The notes below the pieces were generated by a model, which was given only the letters and a program-made list of their open reading frames with translations, was not told the DNA's origin and ran no database searches. From Streptomyces sp. S4.7 (lineage in GTDB: Bacteria > Actinomycetota > Actinomycetes > Streptomycetales > Streptomycetaceae), in the NCBI RefSeq assembly GCF_010384365.1, contig NZ_CP048397.1, forward strand, positions 1,922,001 to 1,986,000: a stretch of 64,000 nt of DNA. Direction: 5' to 3'. Made by a program: the position numbers and the translations under genes. Shown here in pieces: positions 16,883 to 26,304 of the stretch (the first letter of the stretch is position 1; every line of letters begins with the position of its first letter).

Positions 16883-19800
16883 AACAGCTCCTCCATCACC
16901 GCGCGTGCGCGTCTGGTGGTCCGGCGGTAGTCGTCGATCATGTCGCCGCTGTGACCGCTGTGCGCGCCGTGCCCGTTCTGCGGACCCGAGCCGGGCGCCA
17001 CCGAACCGGGCCCGTAGCCCAAGTACCGCCCCATCGCGGACAGTTCACGGCCGTCCGAGGGGAACGTGTCGCCCGCTCTGCCGCGCACGAGCATCACGCC
17101 GTTGCGCACGCGGGTCGCCAGCACCCAGGCCTCGTCGAGGATCTGCGCGTGCTCCACGGAGAGCAGGCCCGCGGCTTGCGCGGCGGCCAGGGCCTCGCGC
17201 GTACGGGTCGTGCGCAGGCCCGGCACGTGCCGGGCGTGCTGCATCTGGATCAGCTGCACCGTCCACTCGACGTCCGAGAGACCGCCCCGGCCCAGCTTCG
17301 TGTGGAGCGTGGGGTCGGCGCCGCGCGGCAGCCGCTCGGTCTCCATCCGCGCCTTGAGCCGGCGGATCTCCCGTACGGCGGCCTCGCTCAGGCCGTCGGC
17401 GGGATAGCGCAGCGGGTCGATCAGCTCGATGAAGTCCCGGCCCAGCTCCGCGTCCCCCGCCATCGGCTCGGCGCGCAGCAGCGCCTGGCTCTCCCAACCC
17501 AGTGACCAGCGGCGGTAGTAGGCGGCGTAGGAGGCGAGGGTCCGCACCAGCGGGCCGGTCTTGCCCTCCGGCCGCAGATCGGCGTCGATCATCAACGGCG
17601 GGTCGGTCGTGGGCAGTTGGAGGAGTCTGCGCATCTCGGAGACGACGGTGCTCGCGGCCCGTGACGCCTCGTGCTCGCTGACACCCTCACGCGGTTCGTA
17701 CACGAACAGGACGTCCGCGTCGGAGCCGTACCCCTGCTCGTGGCCGCCGAAGCGGCCCATGCCGATGACCGCGAACCTGGCGGGGAGGGTGTCGCCCCAG
17801 GTCTGGCGCACGGCGGCGCGCAACGCGCCCGACAGCGTGGCGGCGTTGAGGTCGGTGACGGCTCTGCCGACCCGGTCGACCAGCTCACCGGGGTCCTCCT
17901 CCGCGGGGTTCTCCTCGGTGCCGTAACTGCCGATGATGTCGGCCGCGGCGGTGCGGAACAGCTCGCGGCGGCGGACCCCGCGGGTGACGGCGACGGCGAT
18001 CTCCGCGGTCTCCGCCCGCCCCACGGCGGCCAGCACCTCCTGCTCCAGATGTTTGACGCCCCGTGGTTTCAGGCCGCCCGGGTCACCGAGGATGGCCACC
18101 GCCTCCGGGGCCCGCAGCAGCAGGTCGGGGGCGAGCCGGCCGGCGGAGAGCACGCGGGCCAGATTCTCGGCCGCGGCGCCCTCGTCCCTGAGCAGCCGCA
18201 GGTACCAGGGGGTCTTACCGAGCGCGTCGGACACCTTGCGGAAGCCCAGCAGACCGGCGTCCGGGTCGGCGGAGTCCGCGAACCAGCCCAACAGCACGGG
18301 CAGCAGCGTCCGTTGGATGGCGGCCTTGCGGCTCACACCGGACGACAGTGCCTCCAGGTGCCGGAGGGCGGCCACCGGGTCCGCGTAGCCGAGGGCTTCC
18401 AGGCGCTGGCCCGCCGCCTTCGTGCTGAGCCTGATCTCGCCGGGGGCGAGCTGGGCGACGGCGTCGAGCAGCGGCCGGTAGAAGATCTTCTCGTGCAGCC
18501 GCCGGACCACCGAAGCGTGCCGCCGCCAGGCCCTGTTGAGCTCGGAGACCGGTTCGGTGCGCAGCCCGAGGGAGCGTCCGAGACGGCGCAGATCGGCGTC
18601 GTCGTCGGGCAGCAGATGCGTGCGCCGCAGCCGGAACAGCTGGATGTGGTGCTCCATGGAGCGCAGGAAGCGGTACGCCTCGTCGAGCTGCGCCGCGTCG
18701 GTCCTGCCGACATAGCCGCCGGCGGCCAGCGCCCGCAGGGCGACGAGCGTGCTGCCGCTGCGGAGCGAGGCGTCGCTGCGGCCGTGGACCAACTGGAGGA
18801 GCTGTACGGCGAATTCGACGTCCCGCAGCCCGCCGGGGCCGAGCTTGAGTTCGCGGTCGATCTGGCCGACGGGGATGTTGTCGACGACCCGGCGGCGCAT
18901 CTTCTGCACGTCGGGCACGAAGTTCTCGCGGTCGGCGGCCTGCCAGACCATGGGCGAGACGGCGTCCACGTACTCCTTGCCGAGCGCGATGTCCCCGGCG
19001 ACGGCGCGGGCCTTGAGCAGGGCCTGGAACTCCCAGGTCTTGGCCCAGCGCTGGTAGTAGGCGAGATGGCTGGAGAGGGTGCGCACGAGCGGGCCGTTGC
19101 GCCCCTCGGGGCGCAGATTGGCGTCGACGGGCCAGATGGTGCCCTCGGCCGTCGTCTCGGAGCAGATCCGCATCATGTGGGCGGCCAGCCGGGTGGCCGC
19201 CTGGACGGCCTTGGCCTCGGTGTTCGAGGTGTCGGCGGCGCCGTCCTCGGTACCCCCGCGTTCGCGCACCGCCGAGTGGGCGGGCTCGCCGACGAAGATG
19301 ACGTCGACGTCGGAGACGTAATTCAGCTCGTTGCCGCCGCACTTGCCGAGCGCGACGACCGCGAGCCGGCACAGCGCCGCGTCCTCGGGCGCGGCGGCGC
19401 GGGCGACGGCGAGCGCGGCGCGCAGCGTGGCGATCGCCAGGTCGGCCAGCTCGGCGGCGGTCTGGGCGACGTCGGTCGTCCCGCAGACGTCGCGGGCGGC
19501 GAGGGAGAGAAGACAGCGGCGGTAGGCGACGCGCAGCGAGTCGACGTCGTGCGCCTCGGCGAGACCGGCCTCGAACTCGGTGACGCCGGGGTGCAGATCG
19601 GCCGACTCGTAGGTGACGAGGACCTGCCAGTCGGCGGGATGCCGCGCCAGATGGTCCCCGAGGGCCTCGGACGCCCCGAGCACACCGAGCAGCCGGTCCC
19701 GCAGCGGCTTGGCCGCGAGCAGCGTGTCCAGCAGTCGGTGCCGGCCGTCGGGATCGTGCGCCTCGACCAGCCGGACGAGACCGCGGAGCGCCAGATCGGG

Positions 19801-19956
19801 GTCGGCGGTGGCGCCGAGGGCGTCGAGGAGGACGGAATCGGCCCGTACGGACGCGATCTCGGGAGCACCGAGCAGCCGTTCGGCCGCGGAGGGGTCGGTG
19901 AAGCCGTGCCGGAGCAGGCGGGTGAAGGTACTGCTCCTGCGTCCCTGCACCGTCAT
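16867..19956 (-). CDS. glnE: Bifunctional glutamine synthetase adenylyltransferase / adenylyl-removing enzyme
   Basis: A 1029-residue GlnE. It adds AMP to, and removes it from, the regulatory tyrosine of GlnA-type glutamine synthetase in response to nitrogen status. Two nucleotidyltransferase domains are visible. The N-terminal deadenylylase carries GKCGGNELNYVSDVDVIFV (about residue 205). The C-terminal adenylylase carries GMGRFGGHEQGYGSDADVLF (about 730). Each ends in a PII-uridylyltransferase-like helical region (GGLRDVEFAVQLLQL and GGLSDVEWTVQLIQM). ATG 19956 is preferred over the further-upstream open frame because GAAAGG precedes it and the encoded MTVQGRRSSTFTRLLRHGF is a normal GlnE start. 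glnA2 lies in the same neighbourhood, an arrangement also known in mycobacteria. Confidence 0.95.
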   Translation of the reverse strand: MTVQGRRSSTFTRLLRHGFTDPSAAERLLGAPEIASVRADSVLLDALGATADPDLALRGLVRLVEAHDPDGRHRLLDTLLAAKPLRDRLLGVLGASEALGDHLARHPADWQVLVTYESADLHPGVTEFEAGLAEAHDVDSLRVAYRRCLLSLAARDVCGTTDVAQTAAELADLAIATLRAALAVARAAAPEDAALCRLAVVALGKCGGNELNYVSDVDVIFVGEPAHSAVRERGGTEDGAADTSNTEAKAVQAATRLAAHMMRICSETTAEGTIWPVDANLRPEGRNGPLVRTLSSHLAYYQRWAKTWEFQALLKARAVAGDIALGKEYVDAVSPMVWQAADRENFVPDVQKMRRRVVDNIPVGQIDRELKLGPGGLRDVEFAVQLLQLVHGRSDASLRSGSTLVALRALAAGGYVGRTDAAQLDEAYRFLRSMEHHIQLFRLRRTHLLPDDDADLRRLGRSLGLRTEPVSELNRAWRRHASVVRRLHEKIFYRPLLDAVAQLAPGEIRLSTKAAGQRLEALGYADPVAALRHLEALSSGVSRKAAIQRTLLPVLLGWFADSADPDAGLLGFRKVSDALGKTPWYLRLLRDEGAAAENLARVLSAGRLAPDLLLRAPEAVAILGDPGGLKPRGVKHLEQEVLAAVGRAETAEIAVAVTRGVRRRELFRTAAADIIGSYGTEENPAEEDPGELVDRVGRAVTDLNAATLSGALRAAVRQTWGDTLPARFAVIGMGRFGGHEQGYGSDADVLFVYEPREGVSEHEASRAASTVVSEMRRLLQLPTTDPPLMIDADLRPEGKTGPLVRTLASYAAYYRRWSLGWESQALLRAEPMAGDAELGRDFIELIDPLRYPADGLSEAAVREIRRLKARMETERLPRGADPTLHTKLGRGGLSDVEWTVQLIQMQHARHVPGLRTTRTREALAAAQAAGLLSVEHAQILDEAWVLATRVRNGVMLVRGRAGDTFPSDGRELSAMGRYLGYGPGSVAPGSGPQNGHGAHSGHSGDMIDDYRRTTRRARAVMEELFYGAV

Positions 19957-20154
19957 TCGGCCTTTCGTCCGTCCGATCAAGGTCGGGCCCGAGCCTAGTA
20001 CTCCGGCGGTCGCGGGGGGCCGGGCCACTCCTCCGGGGTCGGATCGTGATCTCGGCCGATGAGTCCTCGCGTCGCGGCCGGTCACCACTTGCGGAAGGGT
20101 CGTGGGCGTACTCCCGTACACGGCCGCAGAGCCTTTTCCCGAAAGGACCGCGCC

Positions 20155-20667
20155 ATGGCGCACAAGGAACCGTCCAGCACCCACCTGGATGCCCGCTACA
20201 GCGACCCGAGGGCCGCCGCGGGCGACTGGGCCGACGCGGTGACCCGGCTGACGGAGGCGGAGGTCTTCTGGCTGTCGACCGTGCGTCCCGACGGCCGCCC
20301 CCATGTCACCCCGCTGATGGCGGTCTGGCAGCGGGACACGCTGTATTTCTCCTCGGGCGAACGGGAGCGCAAGGTCCTGAATCTGAACGAGAACCCCGAG
20401 GTCGTCCTGACCACCGGCACGAACGCGCTCGACGAGGGCCACGACCTGGTGATCGAGGGCGAGGCGGTACGCGAGAGGGACGACGCGCGGCTGCGCGAAC
20501 TGGCCGCCCTGTGGGAGTGCAAGTACGGGCCCGTCTGGCACTTCGATGTGAAGGACGGGGCGTTCGGGGGCGCCGAGGGCCCGGCCCTGGTCTTCGGGGT
20601 CACCCCCCGCACGGCCTTCGGCTTCGCCAAGTCCCCGTACGGCCAGACCCGCTGGCGGTTCTCCTGA
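20155..20667 (+). CDS. Pyridoxamine 5'-phosphate oxidase-fold flavin/F420-binding protein
   Basis: A 170-residue split beta-barrel protein of the PPOX superfamily. Landmarks are VFWLSTVRPDGRPHVTPLMA (about residues 36-55), TLYFSSGERERKVLNLNENP and VVLTTGTN. Members bind FMN or F420 and reduce diverse substrates, or act as flavin-binding accessory proteins; which applies here is not readable from sequence. ATG 20155 is chosen because GAAAGGA precedes it and the domain starts shortly after; the frame is open upstream but not coding-like. The gene stands alone, divergent from glnE. Confidence 0.85.
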   Translation: MAHKEPSSTHLDARYSDPRAAAGDWADAVTRLTEAEVFWLSTVRPDGRPHVTPLMAVWQRDTLYFSSGERERKVLNLNENPEVVLTTGTNALDEGHDLVIEGEAVRERDDARLRELAALWECKYGPVWHFDVKDGAFGGAEGPALVFGVTPRTAFGFAKSPYGQTRWRFS

Positions 20668-21228
20668 CACGCGCCGTCCCCGGTAGCCGCGCGGGGCCCG
20701 TCGGTACCGTCTCCCGTCCCGTCCGGTCCGCGGCCGTTCACGGGGAGCGTGCGGATCCAGGTAGCTCCGCCGGGAGATAGATCCCTGGCGGTGTGACCGA
20801 CGGAGTCCGGCGTGGCACGCACCTCACCTCACCCTCTCCTCTCCCGCGCGGGCTCGATGGCCGGGGACCGCCGCCCCTGGCGTTCGGTGCGCCTGTACGG
20901 CCTGCGGTACAGGCCCGCGCCCTGGCCGGGGCGGCCCGCGCGGCCCGGTGGCCGGTGCCGGAGGCCGTACGCCGGAGCGTGGACGTCCGCTTCTGGGCGC
21001 GCGCCGACACCCGCGACCGCTGTGTGTCGTCGCGGGCCGCGATCGACGAGCGCCGGGACCGGCGGCGCCCGCGTGAGCGCCGCGCCGGCTGGTCGACGCC
21101 CCCGGCACCGGCGTACTCGCGCTCGACGCGGCGGACTCCGTGGGCGTGCCGCCCGCCCGCCACCGGCATGACGCCCGCCGGTTCTCTTGAGGTGGTCTGG
21201 ACACGTGGTCGTACCATGGGTCATCGCC
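20668..21228. other. 561-bp stretch without an intact gene
   Basis: From about 20840 to 21075 one plus-strand frame has the third-position G/C bias of real genes (it reads EAVRRSVDVRFWARADTRDR) but has no convincing start. The bias then moves to another frame (RLVDAPGTGVLALDAADSVG) that ends at TGA 21188-21190. This looks like a short gene broken by a frameshift, of unknown family. An inverted repeat GCCTGTAC / GTACAGGC with an 8-bp loop lies at 20891-20914. No RNA gene was recognised. Confidence 0.35.
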
Positions 21229-21987
21229 ATGGACACGATCAGCATGTGGGAATTCGTCGCGCTCGCCGCGGCAGCCGCCCTCGTCGGCTTCTCCAAGACG
21301 GCGGTCAGCGGTGCCAACACGGTCAGCCTCGCGGTGTTCGCCGCCGTACTCCCCGCCCGCGAGTCGACCGGGGTTCTCCTGCCGATCCTCATCGTCGGTG
21401 ACACGATCGCCGTCCTCACCTACCGCCGCCACGCGCACTGGCCCACGCTGTGGCGGCTGTTCCCGGCGGTCGCCGGGGGTGTGGTGGTCGGCACCGTCTT
21501 CATGCTGTGGGCCGACGACGCAGCCGTACGCGTCTCGATCGGTTCGATCCTGCTCCTGATGGCGGGGGTGACGATCTGGCGGCGCCGTCACGTGACGGAG
21601 GAGGAGGCCCCGGAGGAGACGGCCGCGCTCAAGGGCCGCGTCAAGGCCCGCTCGTACGGGGTGCTCGGCGGCTTCACGACGATGGTCGCCAACGCGGGCG
21701 GCCCCGTGATGTCGCTCTACCTGCTGTCGGCCGGCTTCCGGAAACTCGGCTTCCTGGGCACGTCCGCGTGGTTCTTCCTGATCGTCAACACCAGCAAGGT
21801 GCCCTTCAGCGTGGGCCTCGGCCTGATCGACCGCGAGTCGCTGCTGCTGGACGCGCTGCTCGTGTTCTTCGTCCTGCCCGGCGCCCTCATCGGCAAGCTC
21901 TGCGTGGACCGTATCGACCAGCGGGTCTTCGAGCGGCTGGTGATCGGCGCGACGATCCTGGGCGGTCTCCAGCTCCTCCTGCGCTGA
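21229..21987 (+). CDS. TauE/SafE-family membrane permease
   Basis: A 252-residue integral membrane protein with about eight hydrophobic helices in two halves, each beginning with the TauE/SafE signature (VALAAAAALVGFSKTAVSGA, then YGVLGGFTTMVANAGGPVMS). Members export sulfite, sulfonates or other organic anions. The substrate is unknown, and no sulfur genes are nearby. ATG 21229 is chosen because the first helix starts directly after MDTISMWEF; an in-frame GTG shortly upstream is possible. It is followed by a gene of unknown function 94 bp downstream. Confidence 0.88.
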   Translation: MDTISMWEFVALAAAAALVGFSKTAVSGANTVSLAVFAAVLPARESTGVLLPILIVGDTIAVLTYRRHAHWPTLWRLFPAVAGGVVVGTVFMLWADDAAVRVSIGSILLLMAGVTIWRRRHVTEEEAPEETAALKGRVKARSYGVLGGFTTMVANAGGPVMSLYLLSAGFRKLGFLGTSAWFFLIVNTSKVPFSVGLGLIDRESLLLDALLVFFVLPGALIGKLCVDRIDQRVFERLVIGATILGGLQLLLR

Positions 21988-22081
21988 GCCGGCGGCGCTC
22001 TGCGCACCGGCGAGACATACCCGCCCCGTCCGTGATCAGATATCTGAAGGCTCGTCAGGCACCGAGTGGGGGGAACGGACC

Positions 22082-23608
22082 ATGAGCGGTGATCGGACCG
22101 GCGAAGACACACTGACCCGTATACGTCCGGACGATCTGGATCCGGGGGCGGTCGTGGCGCAGTCGCTGGACAACCAGTGGGTCGGCGCCGACCTGGCCCG
22201 GAGAATGATCGCGAAGGGCAAGTCCCTGAGCGATGTCCAGGATCAGCGGAACGACCAGGTGCGCGCCGAGTACTTCCGCAGCCTGATCAATACCCGGCAA
22301 ATCGTTGTGAACCGCGTGTTCTTCTACAACAACCCCGCCATGAGCCGCGACCTCTCCGAGGGCGGGGAGGCCCGGCGGGCCCATCAGAAGCTGCTGGCCG
22401 ACGGCGCCCTCGTCCCCTTCCTGCTCGGCGAGCGCGAGCCCACCGACCGCCCGCGCCTGGATGTGGACGAGGCCGCTTTCGACGCCTGGTGCGACACTCT
22501 GGCGGAGATGCCGGCCACGGAGCGGGTGACATGCCTGCGCATGTCCTGGAACGACCAGGAGAACGCCAGGGACGCCAAATCGGCCCTGATCAATCCGTTC
22601 GCCGCCAGGGTGCAGGGACTGACCGCCAAGGACATTCCGCTGCTCGCCTCCCAGGTCGGCGTACCGGAGAAGAGGATCAGCGCATTCGCCGAGAAGATCG
22701 GTGAGGTCGTCGACCACAGCAACCACGAACGCATACGTGACGGCGCCGTCACCCGCAATCTGCTGTACCAGAAATTCGTGTGCGTGGACGGCACGCCCGT
22801 CACCGAGGGCCGCTACGACCGCGACAAGCCCTTCGCCGCCGAGATCAAGCAATTACTGGACCTCGTCTACAACGTCAATCTCGCCGACGCCCTGGGCATG
22901 TATCCGCTCACCCCGACGGGCAGTCTGCGCCGGGTGGCGCTCCAGGAGTGGCGGGACGTGCGCGCCAATTCGGCCGACGGGATCATCCGGGACCCCGAGC
23001 AGTTGGTGAAGTTCCTCCAGCGGCAGGCGTTCTCCACCGTCCAGGACCGGCTCACTCCCTCGGCGATCGACACCCTTGGCCTCGAGGACATCTGGCGGCT
23101 GAGGCAGAGCGGCGCCTGGCACCGTTACATGGAGGCGTTCACGTCGCTGACGGGCGATCCGGCGGCTTTCCACGACAATGTCGGCGACGTCCTCGACCGG
23201 TACGTTCGGCTGAATTCCGAGATCATCGGGGTCGCCGGGGCCGGCCGCGGTCCCGCGGTCGAGGCGAACAACTGGTCGCCCGTCGTCGAAGTCGCCCTCA
23301 CCATCGGCGGAGCCGTTTTCACCGCGGTGACCGGGCAGGAGGGATTCGCCGTCGCCGCGAGTGTGGGGGCCGCGGTGTCGGGATCGCGCGGCGGTTCCGT
23401 CCAGTTGGTCCTGCGCAATCGGACGGCCGGGAAACGGGAGCAGAAATTCGCCCGTGAGATCGCCTCCGTACGGCTGGACACCGAACAGGAGTGGACCCGG
23501 TTCCATGAGCTGGCCCGCCGGCTTCCGGGATATACGGAACACGCCGGATCCCCGTCCGCCACCAGTTCCACCACCATCCAGGAGACCGACGACGTACCGG
23601 AGTACTGA
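22082..23608 (+). CDS. Unrecognised 508-residue protein with a TTA codon
   Basis: I do not recognise this protein. It is mostly soluble and charged (residues 1-390), followed by a hydrophobic Gly/Ala-rich segment around 400-440 (VVEVALTIGGAVFTAVTG) that could be a hairpin or membrane-inserting region, and then a basic and finally acidic tail. Notable stretches are VNRVFFYNNPAMSRDLSEGG and AALQEW-like helices near 290. Codon 258 is TTA (22853-22855), read in Streptomyces only by the developmentally controlled bldA tRNA. Its codon choice is also looser than its neighbours (AAT, AAA, ATA, CAA occur), hinting at later acquisition. GGGGGGAACGG precedes ATG 22082. The Nudix gene starts 6 bp after its stop, so they form an operon. 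Confidence 0.85.
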   Translation: MSGDRTGEDTLTRIRPDDLDPGAVVAQSLDNQWVGADLARRMIAKGKSLSDVQDQRNDQVRAEYFRSLINTRQIVVNRVFFYNNPAMSRDLSEGGEARRAHQKLLADGALVPFLLGEREPTDRPRLDVDEAAFDAWCDTLAEMPATERVTCLRMSWNDQENARDAKSALINPFAARVQGLTAKDIPLLASQVGVPEKRISAFAEKIGEVVDHSNHERIRDGAVTRNLLYQKFVCVDGTPVTEGRYDRDKPFAAEIKQLLDLVYNVNLADALGMYPLTPTGSLRRVALQEWRDVRANSADGIIRDPEQLVKFLQRQAFSTVQDRLTPSAIDTLGLEDIWRLRQSGAWHRYMEAFTSLTGDPAAFHDNVGDVLDRYVRLNSEIIGVAGAGRGPAVEANNWSPVVEVALTIGGAVFTAVTGQEGFAVAASVGAAVSGSRGGSVQLVLRNRTAGKREQKFAREIASVRLDTEQEWTRFHELARRLPGYTEHAGSPSATSSTTIQETDDVPEY

Positions 23609-23614
23609 CGCCCC

Positions 23615-24310
23615 ATGAAGCACCCCCCTCCCACCTACGAGGAACTGCGCCGCGACCGCCCGGAGATGTTCGCCAACGTTCCGGACGGGATCGAGGTCCT
23701 CCTCGACCCGGCCGACATCGAGGCGGCCCGGCGCAGCGTCGGATCCGACGAACCGGTCGGCGTGGTGTACGGCGACCGGTTCATCACGCTCGTCCGTGAC
23801 GCCGTCCGCTTCCCCGGGGGCGGGCTGGGCCTCCACCTGCGGGTCCTGCCCGCGACAGGCGCCCCCGGGGTGGTGGTCCTGCCGCTGGTCGGCGCGGGCC
23901 CGGACGGCCCCGACGTCGTCCTGGTCGAGCACTACCGGCACGCCACCCGCGCCTGGCACCTGGAGGCACCGCGCGGCAACGGGGAAGCGGGGTCGGCGGC
24001 GCCCGAGAACGCGATCCGCGAGCTCAGGGAGGAACTGGGCGTCCGGCTCGACGAGTTGATCCCGCTCGGCAGGGTCCACGCCGACACCGGACTGCTCGGC
24101 TCGCACGCCGAGCTGTACGCGGCCCGCATCTCGGCGGTCGGGGCACTGGACACCGCGGAGGGCATCCGGCGGGCCGTCGTCATGCCGCTGCGCCGGGCCG
24201 AGGAGCTGATCGGGCGGGGTGGGATCACCGACGGCTACACCATCGCCGTCCTCACCCGCGCCCGACTGGCGGGACTCTTCCCGCAGGACCGGGACCACCC
24301 GGCCACCTGA
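23615..24310 (+). CDS. Nudix hydrolase (ADP-ribose pyrophosphatase-like)
   Basis: A 231-residue protein with a Nudix fold at about residues 80-200. The Nudix box spans PRGNGEAGSAAP plus ENAIRELREELGV. The catalytic metal-binding REL-R-EE-LG part is intact, but the upstream glutamate of the G-x5-E consensus is replaced by serine. The preceding VVLVEHYRHATRAWHLEAPRG resembles ADP-ribose pyrophosphatases, which cleave ADP-ribose or related nucleoside diphosphates. About 80 N-terminal residues are outside the fold. It starts 6 bp after the TTA-containing gene, so it would be co-transcribed with it; linkage to that gene's function is inference. It is convergent with glnA2. Confidence 0.88.
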   Translation: MKHPPPTYEELRRDRPEMFANVPDGIEVLLDPADIEAARRSVGSDEPVGVVYGDRFITLVRDAVRFPGGGLGLHLRVLPATGAPGVVVLPLVGAGPDGPDVVLVEHYRHATRAWHLEAPRGNGEAGSAAPENAIRELREELGVRLDELIPLGRVHADTGLLGSHAELYAARISAVGALDTAEGIRRAVVMPLRRAEELIGRGGITDGYTIAVLTRARLAGLFPQDRDHPAT

Positions 24311-24357
24311 CGCACGCCGACGTCCGACCGCGCCGGCGTACGGTCCGGAACCGGCCG

Positions 24358-25719
24358 CTACAGCACCGGCAGCAGGGCCTTCAGCTCGAAGGCGGTGACC
24401 TCGGAGCGGTACTCCTCCCACTCGCGCTTCTTGTTGCGGAGGAAGAAGTCGAAGACGTGCTCGCCCAGTGTCTCGGCGACCAGTTCGCTGCGCTCCATCA
24501 GCGAGATCGCCTCGCCGAGGTTCTGCGGCAGCGGCTCGATGCCCATCGCGCGGCGCTCGGCGTCGGACAGGGCCCACACGTCGTCGTCGGCGCCCGCCGG
24601 GAGCTCGTAGCCCTCCTCGATGCCCTTGAGGCCCGCGGCCAGCAGTACCGCGTAGGTGAGGTAGGGGTTGGCGCCGGAGTCGATGGAGCGGACCTCCACG
24701 CGCGCGGAGCCGGTCTTGCCGGGCTTGTACATCGGGACGCGGATCAGTGCGGAGCGGTTGTTGTGGCCCCAGCAGATGTAGGAGGGGGCCTCGCCGCCCG
24801 AGCCCGCGGTGCGGGTGGAGCCGCCCCAGATGCGCTTGTAGGAGTTGACCCACTGGTTGGTGACGGCCGAGATCTCGGCGGCGTGCCGGAGGAGTCCGGC
24901 GATGAAGGACCGGCCGACCTTGGAGAGCTGGTACTCGGCGCCCGACTCGTAGAACGCGTTGCGGTCCCCCTCGAAGAGGGAGAGGTGGGTGTGCATGCCG
25001 GAGCCCGGGTACTCGCTGAACGGCTTCGGCATGAAGGACGCGTGGACGCCCTGCTCCAGCGCGACCTGCTTCATGACCAGGCGGAAGGTCATGACGTTGT
25101 CGGCGGTGGAGAGCGCGTCGGCGTACCGCAGGTCGATCTCCTGCTGGCCGGGGGCGCCCTCGTGGTGGCTGAACTCCACGGAGATGCCCATGGATTCGAG
25201 CATGGTGATCGCCTGGCGGCGGAAGTCCATGCCCACGTTCTGCGGAGTGTGGTCGAAGTAGCCGGAGCTGTCCGCGGGGGTGGGGCGGGTGCCGTCGACC
25301 GGCTTGTCCTTCAGGAGGAAGAACTCGATCTCGGGGTGGGTGTAGAAGGTGAAGCCGAGGTCCGAGGTCTTGGCGAGCATCCTCTTCAGGACGTAGCGCG
25401 GGTCCGCGAACGACGGGGAGCCGTCGGGCATCAGGATGTCGCAGAACATCCGCGCGGTGCCGGGGGCCTCCGCGCGCCACGGCAGGATCTGGAAGGTCCC
25501 GGGATCGGGCTTGGCGATCATGTCCGACTCGTACACCCGCGCGAAGCCCTCGATCGCCGAGCCGTCGAAGCCGATGCCCTCGTCGAATGCCTGTTCCAGC
25601 TCGGCGGGGGCGACGGCGACCGACTTGAGGAAGCCGAGCACATCGGTGAACCACAGGCGTACGAAGCGGATGTCGCGCTCCTCCAGCGTACGGAGCACGA
25701 ATTCCTGCTGCTTGTCCAT
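24358..25719 (-). CDS. glnA2: Glutamine synthetase-like ligase GlnA2 (probable gamma-glutamylpolyamine synthetase)
   Basis: A 453-residue class I glutamine synthetase fold. The N-terminal beta-grasp contains FVRLWFTDVLG and GFDGSAIEGF. The catalytic domain has PEIEFFL, VEFSHHEGAPGQQEID, GSGMHTHLS and NRSALIR. The adenylylation tyrosine region of true GlnA (NLYDLPPEE type) is not evident, which fits paralogues. The S. coelicolor orthologue in this position (GlnA2) has been described as a gamma-glutamylpolyamine synthetase in polyamine catabolism, so glutamine synthesis is not assumed. ATG 25719 is preferred over ATG 25737 because AGGA stands six bases before it. It is transcribed alone, convergent with the Nudix gene. 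Confidence 0.9.
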   Translation of the reverse strand: MDKQQEFVLRTLEERDIRFVRLWFTDVLGFLKSVAVAPAELEQAFDEGIGFDGSAIEGFARVYESDMIAKPDPGTFQILPWRAEAPGTARMFCDILMPDGSPSFADPRYVLKRMLAKTSDLGFTFYTHPEIEFFLLKDKPVDGTRPTPADSSGYFDHTPQNVGMDFRRQAITMLESMGISVEFSHHEGAPGQQEIDLRYADALSTADNVMTFRLVMKQVALEQGVHASFMPKPFSEYPGSGMHTHLSLFEGDRNAFYESGAEYQLSKVGRSFIAGLLRHAAEISAVTNQWVNSYKRIWGGSTRTAGSGGEAPSYICWGHNNRSALIRVPMYKPGKTGSARVEVRSIDSGANPYLTYAVLLAAGLKGIEEGYELPAGADDDVWALSDAERRAMGIEPLPQNLGEAISLMERSELVAETLGEHVFDFFLRNKKREWEEYRSEVTAFELKALLPVL

Positions 25720-25917
25720 GTCTGCTGTCCTACCCATCCTTGCCGGTCAGGCCGCCTGCTCCCACGCTGCCGAGTACACCGGGGCACCCGAGCATGACAC
25801 CACAGGATTTCCGGAAGGTTGCACACCGGCGTACTAAAGCATTGTCGGACACGCGGCCCGTGGTGCGCGCGTCCGGGTGCCTCAGCGGCGGACGGGGGTG
25901 CGAGGACGGCCCGCGGC

Positions 25918-26300
<383 letters not shown>

Positions 26301-26304
<4 letters not shown>

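Noticed and set aside
17671..19998. Open frame of 775 codons on the plus strand
   Set aside because: It is antisense to glnE, with low-complexity Gly/Arg/Val composition and no start signal.
22853..25654. Minus-strand frame of 933 codons across the orphan, Nudix and glnA2 genes
   Set aside because: It crosses three well-supported genes in other frames and has no domain signature.
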